The notes: generated by a model not told the origin, from the sequence alone. Positions 38,121 through 46,507 are shown, counted from the stretch's first letter. The stretch: 64,000 nt of DNA from Kluyvera cryocrescens NBRC 102467 (GCF_001571285.1 NZ_BCTM01000007.1:62001-126000), one strand, 5' to 3'. Numbers and translations are program-made.

Positions 38121-38567
38121 ATGAGCAAACTCATTTCCACACTCGAACAGCTTCACCTGATGCGCACGCGCGCGGTGGACGATTTGAGCCTGAAGCTGGC
38201 CTCGCAAAAGCAGGTCTGTCAGCGTTTTGAAAAGAACATCGATGCGCTGACGTCACTGGCATCCGGTCTGGCGGCGCAAACCGCAGACAATGCGGTGATG
38301 ATGATTAATCAGTCGAAATATAAGCAGAATATTCAACGCGTTATTAACTGGCAGAAGCAAGAGCAGGCGCTGGCCAGCCTGGAAGAGAAGAAGATCCAGG
38401 GCAACCTGTTGGCGGAAGCCAAGCGTGAGAAAAGCCTCGAACTGGTGCTGGACGCCAAACGCAGCGACCGACGGATGGAGATGAACCGTCGGGAGCAAAA
38501 GATGACTGATTCTGTTTCTGCCCAGTGCTGGCTGCGTCAACAGCTGGCCAGCGCACGCCAACGATAG
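38121..38567 (+). CDS. lfiJ: Flag-2 export chaperone/stalk protein LfiJ (FliJ family)
   Basis: Protein of 148 residues, almost wholly helical and charged, as expected for the FliJ coiled coil that sits in the ATPase ring. Recognisable features are the heptad-like run from LEQLHLMRTRAVDDLSLKLA to the C-terminal RRMEMNRREQKMTD. It starts six bases after lfiI. It ends the machinery block; the next gene begins five bases later and belongs to the modification module. Confidence 0.9.
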   Translation: MSKLISTLEQLHLMRTRAVDDLSLKLASQKQVCQRFEKNIDALTSLASGLAAQTADNAVMMINQSKYKQNIQRVINWQKQEQALASLEEKKIQGNLLAEAKREKSLELVLDAKRSDRRMEMNRREQKMTDSVSAQCWLRQQLASARQR

Positions 38568-38572
38568 ATGCT

Positions 38573-40012
38573 ATGAAGACGACCAAAAAGAAAGCGCCAC
38601 CCTCGCTGATGTCAGCCCTTCTGCAACGCCAGAAGCGTGCGCAGGCGTTACCGACGCCGTTTGTTAGCGTGGTCTGCCCAACCTATAACCGCCGCGAGTT
38701 TCTCCCTTATCTGCTCTACATTTGGCAGTACCAGGACTACCCGGCGGATAAGCGCGAGCTGATCATTCTTGACGACTCGCCGGCCAGTAACGCCGACCTT
38801 ATCGCCATGATGAGCGACCCATCACAGCCGAATGTGCGCTATATCCATAGCCCAGAGCGGCTGGTGCTGGGGCAAAAACGCAACATGCTCAACGAGCTGG
38901 CGACCGGGGAATACATCATCTGCTTTGATGATGATGACTATTACGCGCCGAATAAAATTTCCCATCAGGTGGCTGAGATGCAGGTGAACAACGCCCTGTT
39001 CTCGGGCAGCGACCAGATTTATATCTGGTACAGCCATCTGGATAAAATCTACCTGACCCACCCGTTTGGTGAGCGCCATGCGCTTAACGGGACTTTTGGC
39101 TATCACCGCAACCTGCTGAAAAAGCATCGTTATGAAGATAGTGCGACCAAGGCGGAGGAGGTGGGCTTCCTCAAGGAATTTACCACGCCGGTACAGCAGA
39201 TTGACCCGAAGCAGACCATTTTGTGCATTTCGCACAGCAACAACACCTACGACAAGGATTTTATCCTCGACAGCTCCACGCCGGTGGATCTGGTGCTGGA
39301 GGATTTTGTCAGCGACGCGAATCTGCTAGCGCACTACCGCCGACTGAGTTCTGCCCCGCTTAGCGTTCAGGTGAACTGGTCGGTATTTGAAAAAATCGCC
39401 GTCATCTATGATCCCCAGCATGAAGCCGCGCTGCCCGAACGCTGCGAAGCGCTGCTGGCACTAGGCGTGCAGGCCGGGCAAATCTGGCCGGTGGCCATCG
39501 CTCAGGCCGACTCCGCTCAAGCGGCGGAATTGCGCACGCATTCTCTGGTGGTGGAACAGGCCAAAGAGCAGGGCTGGAAGAACGTGCTGCTGCTCGATTC
39601 AACGCTGAGCTTCGTCAAAAAAGAGAACGTGGTCAACAACATCAACAAACTGCTCAACGGTCTGGATCAGGTTGGCTGGCAGATGTTGCTGCTAGGTGGG
39701 CGCTACGAAAACTTTACGCCAACTCAGGCCCTACAGGGCGTAGCGCGTATTCATAACGCCGGCTGTGCGTGCGCCTATGCGGTGAACGCCAGCTATTACG
39801 ACGTGCTGCTGGATGCCTACCGGCAGGCCAGTGAACAGGATGTCAGCCTTGACCGCTGCTGGACGGCGCTGATGCGCCAAAGCGCGGCGCTGTGGCTGGG
39901 CTTTAGCCCGAGCTTCGCCTTCTTACAGCACTATCCTCACCCGACTAGCGGTGAGCTTATCGACTGCACGCACTGGTTCTTCCGTAAACACCGCGAACCC
40001 GAGCCTGCTTAA
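38573..40012 (+). CDS. Two-domain glycosyltransferase: GT2 domain plus degenerate GT25-like domain
   Basis: Protein of 479 residues. Residues about 29-265 are a GT2 (GT-A fold) domain: VSVVCPTYN at 31-39, IILDDSP and an FDDDD nucleotide-sugar/metal motif at 118-122. Residues about 275-460 have the layout of the GT25 family seen in LPS biosynthesis: IAVIYDP...ERCEALLALG, WKNVLLLDSTLSF, W-M-LLLGG, GCACAYAVNASYYDVLLDAY. In GT25 the LLLDSTLSF place normally reads as an acidic EDD-type motif; here only one Asp remains (342), so the half may be inactive. Start ATG 38573, five bases after lfiJ, with composition like the flagellar genes. Probable role: sugar transfer to flagellin. Confidence 0.75.
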   Translation: MKTTKKKAPPSLMSALLQRQKRAQALPTPFVSVVCPTYNRREFLPYLLYIWQYQDYPADKRELIILDDSPASNADLIAMMSDPSQPNVRYIHSPERLVLGQKRNMLNELATGEYIICFDDDDYYAPNKISHQVAEMQVNNALFSGSDQIYIWYSHLDKIYLTHPFGERHALNGTFGYHRNLLKKHRYEDSATKAEEVGFLKEFTTPVQQIDPKQTILCISHSNNTYDKDFILDSSTPVDLVLEDFVSDANLLAHYRRLSSAPLSVQVNWSVFEKIAVIYDPQHEAALPERCEALLALGVQAGQIWPVAIAQADSAQAAELRTHSLVVEQAKEQGWKNVLLLDSTLSFVKKENVVNNINKLLNGLDQVGWQMLLLGGRYENFTPTQALQGVARIHNAGCACAYAVNASYYDVLLDAYRQASEQDVSLDRCWTALMRQSAALWLGFSPSFAFLQHYPHPTSGELIDCTHWFFRKHREPEPA

Positions 40013-40022
40013 GAGACTAAAC

Positions 40023-40964
40023 ATGGAATTGATTGAACATTACCAACCTGAATTTGTTTCTCGCTTTGATGCGCGGGAAACACCCTGCGCTTGTCCTGCG
40101 TGCCAGAGAGCCGAACCGACGTGGCCGCACATCAGCGTGAAGCTGAAAAACCAGCAGCGCGAGAGCCTGGATATTGGCTGTGAAACGGCGGCCAAAGAGA
40201 TGCTGTTTAACCCGGAAGCCTTTCTTTTGCATATCGAGCAGGCTGCGCCACAGAGCGATGAAATACTGCCGGCATGGAGTGAAGTGCTGAACCAGCAATG
40301 CATCAATTTAGCCGTCCACCCGGCGCTGCCGTTGGAGGTGAGCCTGTACGGCATTGGCGTGCTGTTGAGTAAAGCGCAGCAGCATCGAGATAACGGGGAA
40401 ACCGATCCGGAGCTGCTAACTACCATGACGGAGCAGTTAGCTGAGCTCGCAGAGCAAGGCGTGCTGGAACAACAGTTTGCCATGCTGCCGCCGATTGTTG
40501 AGAACCGTATTGCGGCATTAAAAGAGATGGGGGCGATGCGCCTGAACCTGAATCTGCCGATGGTGGAGAAAATGGGTCTGGCGTTGAAATTGAGCGAGCT
40601 GTCTATCATGCAGGCGCCCCGCCTGGCGGAGCGCTTACAGACGCTGGAATCGGTGTGGTCCGGTATTGCACTGTTTAACGAACAGCCGCATACGCTGCGC
40701 AACATTCTGATTTATCAGCTGTACAGCGACATTTTCCCCGGCGTGAACTGCACCAACTACGGCGAAGTGCTGCTGGGCCTGGCGCGCCAGTTCTTCCAAA
40801 TCAAAATGCTGTGCGCGATTCGCGCCGAGCAGGGTGAATTAACCCAGGATGATGTGGCCATGTTGGTCAGCGCACTGCGCGGTTGGCAGCAGCAGAATCC
40901 GTTCGCGGCTGAAGCGGAGAATACGTCGGATTATAGCCTGCTGAGTGGGTTGTCGTTGCTGTAA
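40023..40964 (+). CDS. fliB: Reduced FliB-like flagellin lysine N-methylase
   Basis: Protein of 313 residues starting MELIEHYQPEFVSRFDARE. The PEFVSRF start, a nearby cysteine cluster (Cys22, Cys24, Cys27), and the C-terminal TLRNILIYQLYSDIFPG ... GELTQDDVAMLVSAL region align well with Salmonella FliB, which methylates flagellin lysines. It is about 90 residues shorter than FliB (about 400), and the middle region with further conserved cysteines, which FliB would need for a metal centre, is mostly missing. ATG 40023 follows AAGAG, ten bases after the previous gene. It may be a reduced active form, a degenerate copy or a new function; the family call itself is fairly good. Confidence 0.7.
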   Translation: MELIEHYQPEFVSRFDARETPCACPACQRAEPTWPHISVKLKNQQRESLDIGCETAAKEMLFNPEAFLLHIEQAAPQSDEILPAWSEVLNQQCINLAVHPALPLEVSLYGIGVLLSKAQQHRDNGETDPELLTTMTEQLAELAEQGVLEQQFAMLPPIVENRIAALKEMGAMRLNLNLPMVEKMGLALKLSELSIMQAPRLAERLQTLESVWSGIALFNEQPHTLRNILIYQLYSDIFPGVNCTNYGEVLLGLARQFFQIKMLCAIRAEQGELTQDDVAMLVSALRGWQQQNPFAAEAENTSDYSLLSGLSLL

Positions 40965-41239
40965 GAGGCCCAGCCCTGCGTCGATATGTAGCTTATTGCC
41001 TTAAAGAAGATGAGTTAACAAGCACACGCCAGGGCTGTGATTTCCCTCCCGAAAACAGGGTCAGGTTAAATGAAAGTCTCCGGGCTTTTATTTAATTTCC
41101 TGTGGAGCATGGCACGGGAAAAAAAGTCTCTCTGATTTAGCCCTGCACTGTTTTTGCAGAATGCACAGACGCGCCGTAGGCAGATTACCTTCTGCGAAAC
41201 GTTCTACATCTATTATGAAATTAAAATCTGGCCAGGTTC
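40965..41239. other. 275-base gap between the two halves of the modification module
   Basis: No gene is visible. CAGCCCTG (40971-40978) and CAGGGCTG (41030-41037) are distant inverted repeats. A sigma-54-like string CTGCACTGTTTTTGCA (41143-41158) has TG instead of the essential GG, so I do not call it. Composition turns AT-rich here and stays so to 45662, which suggests a joint between separately acquired pieces. Confidence 0.5.
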
Positions 41240-43516
41240 ATGAGTTTACAACGTGTTATTACGGCGAATATGCCGATGGAATCTATACTCGCGATTATTG
41301 ATGAGAATGCGGAAGTTCGGGCGCCATTGACGCTTGAAGGCGCAAACCCAGACAGGTTTTCCATACTTTCAAGATATTTGAATCAAAAGGGCTATGTTTG
41401 TATCGGGCAAACAGACCAGCCCTGCACTCATTATTTTGTTGTATTAGATGCAGATAAACAGCGCATTGTGGTTAATGCTACCAATGATAACTTCCATTTT
41501 ATGCAGCCAGTGATGCAACTGATGCGCGAAAATGGGCATGTCGTCACTGAACTCCCGAGTGCCAACCTCACCAAGGATGCGTTGATTAACGCGCTACGCC
41601 ATTGTGATGTCGCATGGTTTGAATGGGGCGATACGGCAATCGTTGCGGCCAGTAAACTTCCTAAGTATTGTCGAATCGTGTGCCGAATCCATCGGTATGA
41701 ACTGTATGGCAATACGATACTGCATACAAACTGGGCCAACGTTGATGAAGTCGTTTTAGTCAGTCAGGCGATGAAGAAACGCTTTATGTCGCTGTTGGGA
41801 TCTAAACTTCCCCCACACCTTAAAGTGACGGTACTCGCCAATCTGACCGATCATCAGCCGGTTTCGCGGATATCCAAAAAACGGAATCCTTTTTATATTG
41901 CTTGTGTAGCCCGTTTTGCTCCACAAAAAAATCTGGTGATGCTATTACCTATTTTACAAGAGCTGGTAAAACAGGATTCACGCTATAAGTTATTTATTGC
42001 TGGGCGAATTGAAGATCAGTGTCTGTACGATAGTTTTTGTCAGCTTGTTGATATCTATGGTTTAAGTCGTAACGTGGTGATTTCCGGGAATATTGCATCA
42101 TCAGAAATGGCGAAGTGGTATTCGGATAAGACATTCTTATTATCGACAAGCTATCATGAATCTCAAGGCATGGGGATATTTGAGGCCATGCTCGCTGGGT
42201 TAAAACCAGTCGCCTTCCATGCTCCCGGCGGTTTAAGTGAGTATTTGCCTGAGCAATATTTGTTCACCTCTATTAGTGAAGCGATTACCCTTATAAGCAA
42301 CGGCAACCAGACGCCAGAAGTCTATATGCAGGAGGCGCAAGCACTGTTGCGCCAGCATGAATTGCCTGAGGAATATATTAAGATATGGCAACCGAGCACA
42401 GCGCCGACGCCGTTATTTTCTATTGTTATCCCCTGCTACAACAGAGAGCGATACATTCTTTCGGCGGTGAGTTCAGCGCTTAACCAACGCGACCATCATT
42501 TTGAAGTTATCGTTGTTGATGATGGTTCGTCAGATACCAGCCTGGAATTACTGGTGAACATCAAAGATGCCAGATTACGTATTGTTGCTAAACAACATAC
42601 CAATGCTCCAGACACACGTAATCGTTGTATTACAGAGGCCAATGGTGAGTACTTGGTATGGTTGGACAGCGATGATATTCTGCATGAGAATACGCTGTCT
42701 CACTACCGCGATATTTTGCAACGTTTCCCGACAACGGATGTGATTTCTTGCGGGATGGAATTGCTTGGCGGCGATAAACAATATTATTCAATTTACAATC
42801 ATCCACCGGCAAACTGGTTATCACAATTACCGAATGGTAACTTTATTGCTAACCCTGGGAGCTGTGTCCGCCGTTCACTTTATGGTGAAGTTGGTGGCTA
42901 TGACGTTACCTATTTACGCGCCCACGACTATGAATTTTGGTCCCGTGCAGTAGGCAATGCCAGCGTAGTGTTTACGCCGCATTGCAATATCTCTTATCGT
43001 TTGCACGACGATAATCTTACCGGCATGGGTAAACCGACAAACACAGTGTATGAATATCGTATCTTTGAAAATATTCTGAAGCGCTATCACCTTGATAAGT
43101 TATTCCCTGGGAAAACCCGAAAAGAAATAGATGCCTTCATTCATGACCGCCGCAAGATGCTTTATGCTAATACGGGTATCGATAATTTGACGATTGTTTT
43201 GGATGCAATAAATACCTCACTTGATATTCTTCTTGAGCAAATTCAAGTATTGGGTATCCAGGATGACAATAAATTCAATATAGTGGTGGTGGCAAATACA
43301 GAGCTGCCTCTTTCCAGTATTCCTGTTTTGATTGCGGACTCTCTGGACTCGCAACATATTAAACGCTACCTGGATGAAAGATCACCCGATATCTATCACC
43401 GTGCTTTTGTACTACAGCCGAATGCTCCTCTCAGCCCTACTCTGACCGCTGAGCTAAAACACGGAATATTACATGGCGTTCAAATCGCAGAATCTTTTCG
43501 CCATATCCATTTTTAA
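41240..43516 (+). CDS. Large multidomain glycosyltransferase (GT4-like plus GT2)
   Basis: Protein of 758 residues. The N-terminal part (about 90-370) is a GT-B fold of the GT4 type: CVARFAPQKNLVMLLPIL, then SYHESQGMGIFEAMLAGLKP with the E-x7-E nucleotide-sugar motif. A second domain from about 393 is GT2 (GT-A): FSIVIPCYNRERYI, VIVVDDGSSD, VWLDSDD. The last 150 residues (from about 610) have no domain I recognise. Sequence is AT-richer than the flagellar genes. Two transferases in one chain suggest a disaccharide or oligosaccharide put onto flagellin, but acceptor and sugars are unknown. No membrane segment is seen. Start ATG 41240 is poorly supported by its ribosome site. Confidence 0.75.
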   Translation: MSLQRVITANMPMESILAIIDENAEVRAPLTLEGANPDRFSILSRYLNQKGYVCIGQTDQPCTHYFVVLDADKQRIVVNATNDNFHFMQPVMQLMRENGHVVTELPSANLTKDALINALRHCDVAWFEWGDTAIVAASKLPKYCRIVCRIHRYELYGNTILHTNWANVDEVVLVSQAMKKRFMSLLGSKLPPHLKVTVLANLTDHQPVSRISKKRNPFYIACVARFAPQKNLVMLLPILQELVKQDSRYKLFIAGRIEDQCLYDSFCQLVDIYGLSRNVVISGNIASSEMAKWYSDKTFLLSTSYHESQGMGIFEAMLAGLKPVAFHAPGGLSEYLPEQYLFTSISEAITLISNGNQTPEVYMQEAQALLRQHELPEEYIKIWQPSTAPTPLFSIVIPCYNRERYILSAVSSALNQRDHHFEVIVVDDGSSDTSLELLVNIKDARLRIVAKQHTNAPDTRNRCITEANGEYLVWLDSDDILHENTLSHYRDILQRFPTTDVISCGMELLGGDKQYYSIYNHPPANWLSQLPNGNFIANPGSCVRRSLYGEVGGYDVTYLRAHDYEFWSRAVGNASVVFTPHCNISYRLHDDNLTGMGKPTNTVYEYRIFENILKRYHLDKLFPGKTRKEIDAFIHDRRKMLYANTGIDNLTIVLDAINTSLDILLEQIQVLGIQDDNKFNIVVVANTELPLSSIPVLIADSLDSQHIKRYLDERSPDIYHRAFVLQPNAPLSPTLTAELKHGILHGVQIAESFRHIHF

Positions 43517-43532
43517 ATCATTGGAATAAGTA

Positions 43533-44177
43533 ATGATAAACAACCCATTAGTCTTTAAAAACTCAGAACAATATTGGGACGATCGTTATCGTTTACAGGG
43601 AAACTCCGGTGCGGGTTCATATGGCTGTCTGGCTGATTTTAAAGCAAAATCCATTAATCAATTTGTTGCTGATAACAATATCCAATCGGTAATGGAGTTT
43701 GGTTGCGGGGATGGTAATCAACTGTCGCTCGCACAATATCCGCGATATACCGGGTTTGACGTATCTGAACATGCCCTACAACGGTGTAAAAAAAGGTTTG
43801 ATAGCGATCAGACAAAAGATTTTTACCCTGTCAATAAATGGGAAGGGCAGCAGGCTGAGCTAACGCTGTCGCTCGATGTGCTTTATCATCTTATTGAAGA
43901 TAGTGTTTTTGATAAGTATATGAAAACATTGTTTGACGCGGCAAAACTCTTCGTCATCATTTATAGCTCTAATGATGAGCAGCTGAATCAGTTACTGGGT
44001 GGGCATGTTAAGCATGTTCGTCACCGAAGATTTACCGATTGGGTCATGAGTAATATGGCTGACAAATGGGACTTCCACGATCTTATCCCTAACCAATATC
44101 CCTTTAATGTTAATGATCAAAATAACACATCATTTTCTGACTTTTATATTTTCCGTCGCGTGGCAGAGTCACTTTAA
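43533..44177 (+). CDS. Class I SAM-dependent methyltransferase
   Basis: Protein of 214 residues. SAM-binding motif I is VMEFGCGDGNQ at residues 53-63, preceded by SEQYWDDRYRLQGNSGAGSYG, a start seen in small O-methyltransferases that act on sugars or small molecules. Motif II-like GFDVSEHALQRC and motif III-like LSLDVLYHL follow. It begins 16 bases after the large transferase gene, so they are co-transcribed. A sugar or N-terminal methylation of a flagellin glycan is a plausible, unproven role. Confidence 0.7.
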   Translation: MINNPLVFKNSEQYWDDRYRLQGNSGAGSYGCLADFKAKSINQFVADNNIQSVMEFGCGDGNQLSLAQYPRYTGFDVSEHALQRCKKRFDSDQTKDFYPVNKWEGQQAELTLSLDVLYHLIEDSVFDKYMKTLFDAAKLFVIIYSSNDEQLNQLLGGHVKHVRHRRFTDWVMSNMADKWDFHDLIPNQYPFNVNDQNNTSFSDFYIFRRVAESL

Positions 44178-44269
44178 CAAGCGGGGTAAAAAATAGCGAT
44201 TTGCAGACCTGATTTTTACTCAATTGCTATTTATAACTTATGACACTGAAGCAGAACACGGGAACTATG

Positions 44270-44929
44270 ATGACAGATAACCAGGCATTACTTAACGAAA
44301 TTATTGAAAAGTATATGGTCATTGCTCAGCGACAAAAAGAGCAATATGAACAAACAATACCCAAGATGAAACTGGAGCAAAGGAATATTGCAAACTGCAA
44401 GATTCTACTGGATCGTAAGGTTTTGCTGGAAAACTTACCCAAAGATGCAATTGTTGCAGAAATAGGGGTTGATAAAGGCGATTTCAGCGAACAAATACTG
44501 GATATCTGCACTCCAGCCAAACTCTATTTGGTTGATGCATGGCACTCCGAACGTTACCATGATGGCCTTTTCCATCAAGTAACCGAGAGATTTAGCAAAA
44601 GAATAGACTCCGGTGAAATTGAAATAAAACGAGGTTTGTCCATTGAGATGGCTGGCGACTTTGCTGATCAATCATTGGATTGGGTTTATATAGACACCGA
44701 TCATTCTTATGAAACGACTATTCGTGAATTATGTCTTTATGCATCCAAAGTTAAAGTTGGTGGGATTATTTCTGGTCACGATTACACCATGGGTAATTTT
44801 ATAAAATGGTATCGCTATGGCGTCATTGAGGCCGTCCATCAGTTTTGCGCTACCTTTGACTGGGAGTTGATTTTTATAACTGCAGAAACTATTGAGAATC
44901 AAAGTTTTGCGATCAGGAAAATAGGGTAA
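44270..44929 (+). CDS. SAM-dependent methyltransferase (Methyltransf_24-like)
   Basis: Protein of 219 residues from the ATG at 44270 (GGGA at 44260-44263; in-frame ATGs also at 44267 and 44240). Motif I is VAEIGVDKGDFS at residues 62-73, motif II-like LYLVDAWHSE, and motif IV YIDTDHSYETTIRE near 145. This layout is that of class I methyltransferases in sugar and cell-surface clusters. Last gene of the AT-rich part of the modification module; 92 bases separate it from the previous methyltransferase. Confidence 0.7.
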   Translation: MTDNQALLNEIIEKYMVIAQRQKEQYEQTIPKMKLEQRNIANCKILLDRKVLLENLPKDAIVAEIGVDKGDFSEQILDICTPAKLYLVDAWHSERYHDGLFHQVTERFSKRIDSGEIEIKRGLSIEMAGDFADQSLDWVYIDTDHSYETTIRELCLYASKVKVGGIISGHDYTMGNFIKWYRYGVIEAVHQFCATFDWELIFITAETIENQSFAIRKIG

Positions 44930-44956
44930 AATCAGCTACTATACGGATTGTGTCGG

Positions 44957-45033
44957 GTCAGAAATAAAATCTTCGTGAATATAGATAATCAATGTGACAG
45001 TTCATTATTGAGTTTTAAAGATTTATTTCTGAC
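44957..45033. repeat. Imperfect inverted repeat, 77 bases
   Basis: GTCAGAAATAAAATCTT (44957-44973) and AAGATTTATTTCTGAC (45018-45033) are inverted copies with one base missing, separated by 44 bases. It follows the last methyltransferase gene by 27 bases. It could be a transcript-end structure or a miniature inverted-repeat element; I see no clear target-site duplication. Confidence 0.5.
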
Positions 45034-45331
45034 ATTCCGTTTTCGTCAGTGTAAGCTTTGCTCTCAGTATTCAACAATTGAGAGATCATCGTTCTAATCG
45101 CCATTCCCAATGGTTACTATCCGACTGCCAGGCGATAAATATGTTAGAACAGCCTCGAAGGTATTTATATAACACACTCATCCACGATATTAATATTTTT
45201 TGATGTCGTCAAAAGTGATTGATAGACGAAAGATTCACAAAAATGAATGCGGCCAGAACACTAACTTTAATAAGTTGTCCGGCCACACTTATGTTCAGTG
45301 TGGTATCATATGTTACTTAATATATCTGATA

Positions 45332-45454
45332 CTAGATTTCTTTTCGCTGATTGACATACATCGTTAAATATTCTGCCAGTTTATCGATGTGTTTATTGTT
45401 ATGTTCAAGACGCTGAGTAAATATTTTGCTGACCAGACGTTTCTCTTTTGGCAT
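45332..45454 (-). pseudogene. Possible gene remnant (40 codons)
   Basis: On the minus strand ATG 45454 to TAG 45332 gives a basic, helical 40-residue peptide MPKEKRLVSKIFTQRLEHNN..., ending QRKEI. The RL-x(6)-QRLE-H pattern faintly recalls the C-terminal end of IS1-family transposases, and a palindrome like an insertion-sequence end follows it at 45255-45303. The likeness is weak and could be chance. Confidence 0.2.
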
Positions 45455-45629
45455 ATCTGATAATCATGCAGATACTGAGTGGCATCAGCCATGCACTGCC
45501 TGTTTTGGTGTTATATGCAACCTGTGGTAGCGCTTCCGGGATTTAGTCGGCTGACAACGCGGGGCGCTGGCCATATAAGAGAACATCAAGAATGAGAATG
45601 GCATCTTAAAATCAACAAGATGTGCTCGT

Positions 45630-45652
45630 CACCGGCAATAAATTGCCGGGTG
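45630..45652 (-). terminator. Terminator hairpin after lfgN
   Basis: CACCGGCAAT and ATTGCCGGGTG form a compact stem (core CCGGCAAT, 45632-45639, with ATTGCCGG, 45642-45649), ten bases past the lfgN stop on the minus strand. Confidence 0.55.
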
Positions 45653-45662
45653 GAGATGCTTA

Positions 45663-46100
45663 CTATCCCTGCTGATACAACCAATTCTCAGGTTCACTGG
45701 TATTCAACATATTGTTGAGGATGTCCTGCTGCATGCTCAGCAGTGCGCCATTGTATTCGTTGGCGGTTTGGCAGTCAGACGCCTGCTGCTGCAGCCCTTG
45801 CCACAGTGCGGAAACAGAAGCGCGATGGGCTTCTGGCAAGCGGGCGATAAGCGCTTGCATGCCTTGGGTATTGGCATCAATCCCTAGCTGACTGAGGATT
45901 TGGTAGCGCTGCTGGCTGCTTTGCGACAGCAGTTGATACTGCGCCATGATTTGCACGTTGAGTGCGTCCAGCGCCGCCGCATCGCGGGCAACGATGTGAT
46001 GGCGCTGTTTTTCGAGTAGCGTGGTCAGGGTATGGTAGTGTTTACGATCTTCCGCCATATCCTGAATCAGTGTTTTAACGCGCTGGGTGGCGTTAGTCAT
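45663..46100 (-). CDS. lfgN: Flag-2 hook-associated protein chaperone LfgN (FlgN family)
   Basis: Protein of 145 residues, helical, expected to escort the hook-filament junction proteins LfgK and LfgL to the export gate. FlgN-like features are the N-terminal TLIQDMAEDRKHYHTLTTLLEKQ, the middle IVARDAAALDALN, and the glutamine-rich helix QQRYQILSQLG. It starts three bases after the lfgM stop. Families of this type are poorly conserved, so the call rests partly on the lfgA-lfgM-lfgN order. Confidence 0.85.
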   Translation of the reverse strand: MTNATQRVKTLIQDMAEDRKHYHTLTTLLEKQRHHIVARDAAALDALNVQIMAQYQLLSQSSQQRYQILSQLGIDANTQGMQALIARLPEAHRASVSALWQGLQQQASDCQTANEYNGALLSMQQDILNNMLNTSEPENWLYQQG

Positions 46101-46103
46101 ATA

Positions 46104-46376
46104 TTACCTCTGGAAATACTTCTGCATCGCATCAGTTAGCGAGTCTATGTTTACGGCGATCTTGCCGCTGCTGATCGCATCTTTCATCTCGGCAACGCGC
46201 GCCATATCCACTTCCGGCAGCGTGCTCAGCTGCGTTTGTGCATCGCCCAGTACCGGGTCGATGGCGGCGCTGCGCGTTACGCTGGTTCCTTCCTGCGCCA
46301 CGGTGCGAGTTTGCTCCGCGCTGCTGGCTTTATTGATTGCCGTCGTCAGGTTGTACTGTGTAGGTGCTACTTTCAT
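46104..46376 (-). CDS. lfgM: Flag-2 anti-sigma-28 factor LfgM (FlgM family)
   Basis: Protein of 90 residues. The C-terminal half VDMARVAEMKDAISSGKIAVNIDSL, split here at about residues 56-80, is the FlgM sigma-binding signature, including the A-x-I-x-x-G-x-Y/I-x-V/I-D pattern. The N-terminal half is disordered and would be the secretion signal. It would bind a flagellar sigma-28 factor (LafS in known Flag-2 loci, outside this window) and be released when exported through the finished hook. Confidence 0.92.
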   Translation of the reverse strand: MKVAPTQYNLTTAINKASSAEQTRTVAQEGTSVTRSAAIDPVLGDAQTQLSTLPEVDMARVAEMKDAISSGKIAVNIDSLTDAMQKYFQR

Positions 46377-46507
46377 CGCGTTGCCCTCGTTCTCATATGT
46401 TGTTGTGGTTGCGTATGAACCTTGCCATGCGGAAGACCGACTTCCTATGCCCTTGTGAGTAAAGAGCGGCCAGGGAGAGGGGCAACTTAAACGGCGATGA
46501 AAGATTT

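Larger units (their letters stand above)
44930..45662. other. 733-base region without intact genes; decayed DNA
   Basis: AT-rich, with no open frame above about 40 codons on either strand. It holds an imperfect inverted repeat (44957-45033), a hairpin CCACACT/AGTGTGG (45283-45303), a nearby AACTT/AAGTT palindrome flanked by GGCC (45251-45284), a 40-codon frame on the minus strand (45332-45454), and a terminator for lfgN. The mixture looks like remains of a mobile element or of further modification genes. Confidence 0.6.

Noticed and set aside
41143-41158. Sigma-54-like string CTGCACTGTTTTTGCA before the large glycosyltransferase
   Set aside because: The -24 element has TG in place of the essential GG, and the string is also a small inverted repeat.
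46410-46427. Minus-strand string TGGCAAGG...GCA resembling a sigma-54 site before lfgM
   Set aside because: GG and GC are separated by 12 rather than 10 bases, a spacing sigma-54 does not accept.
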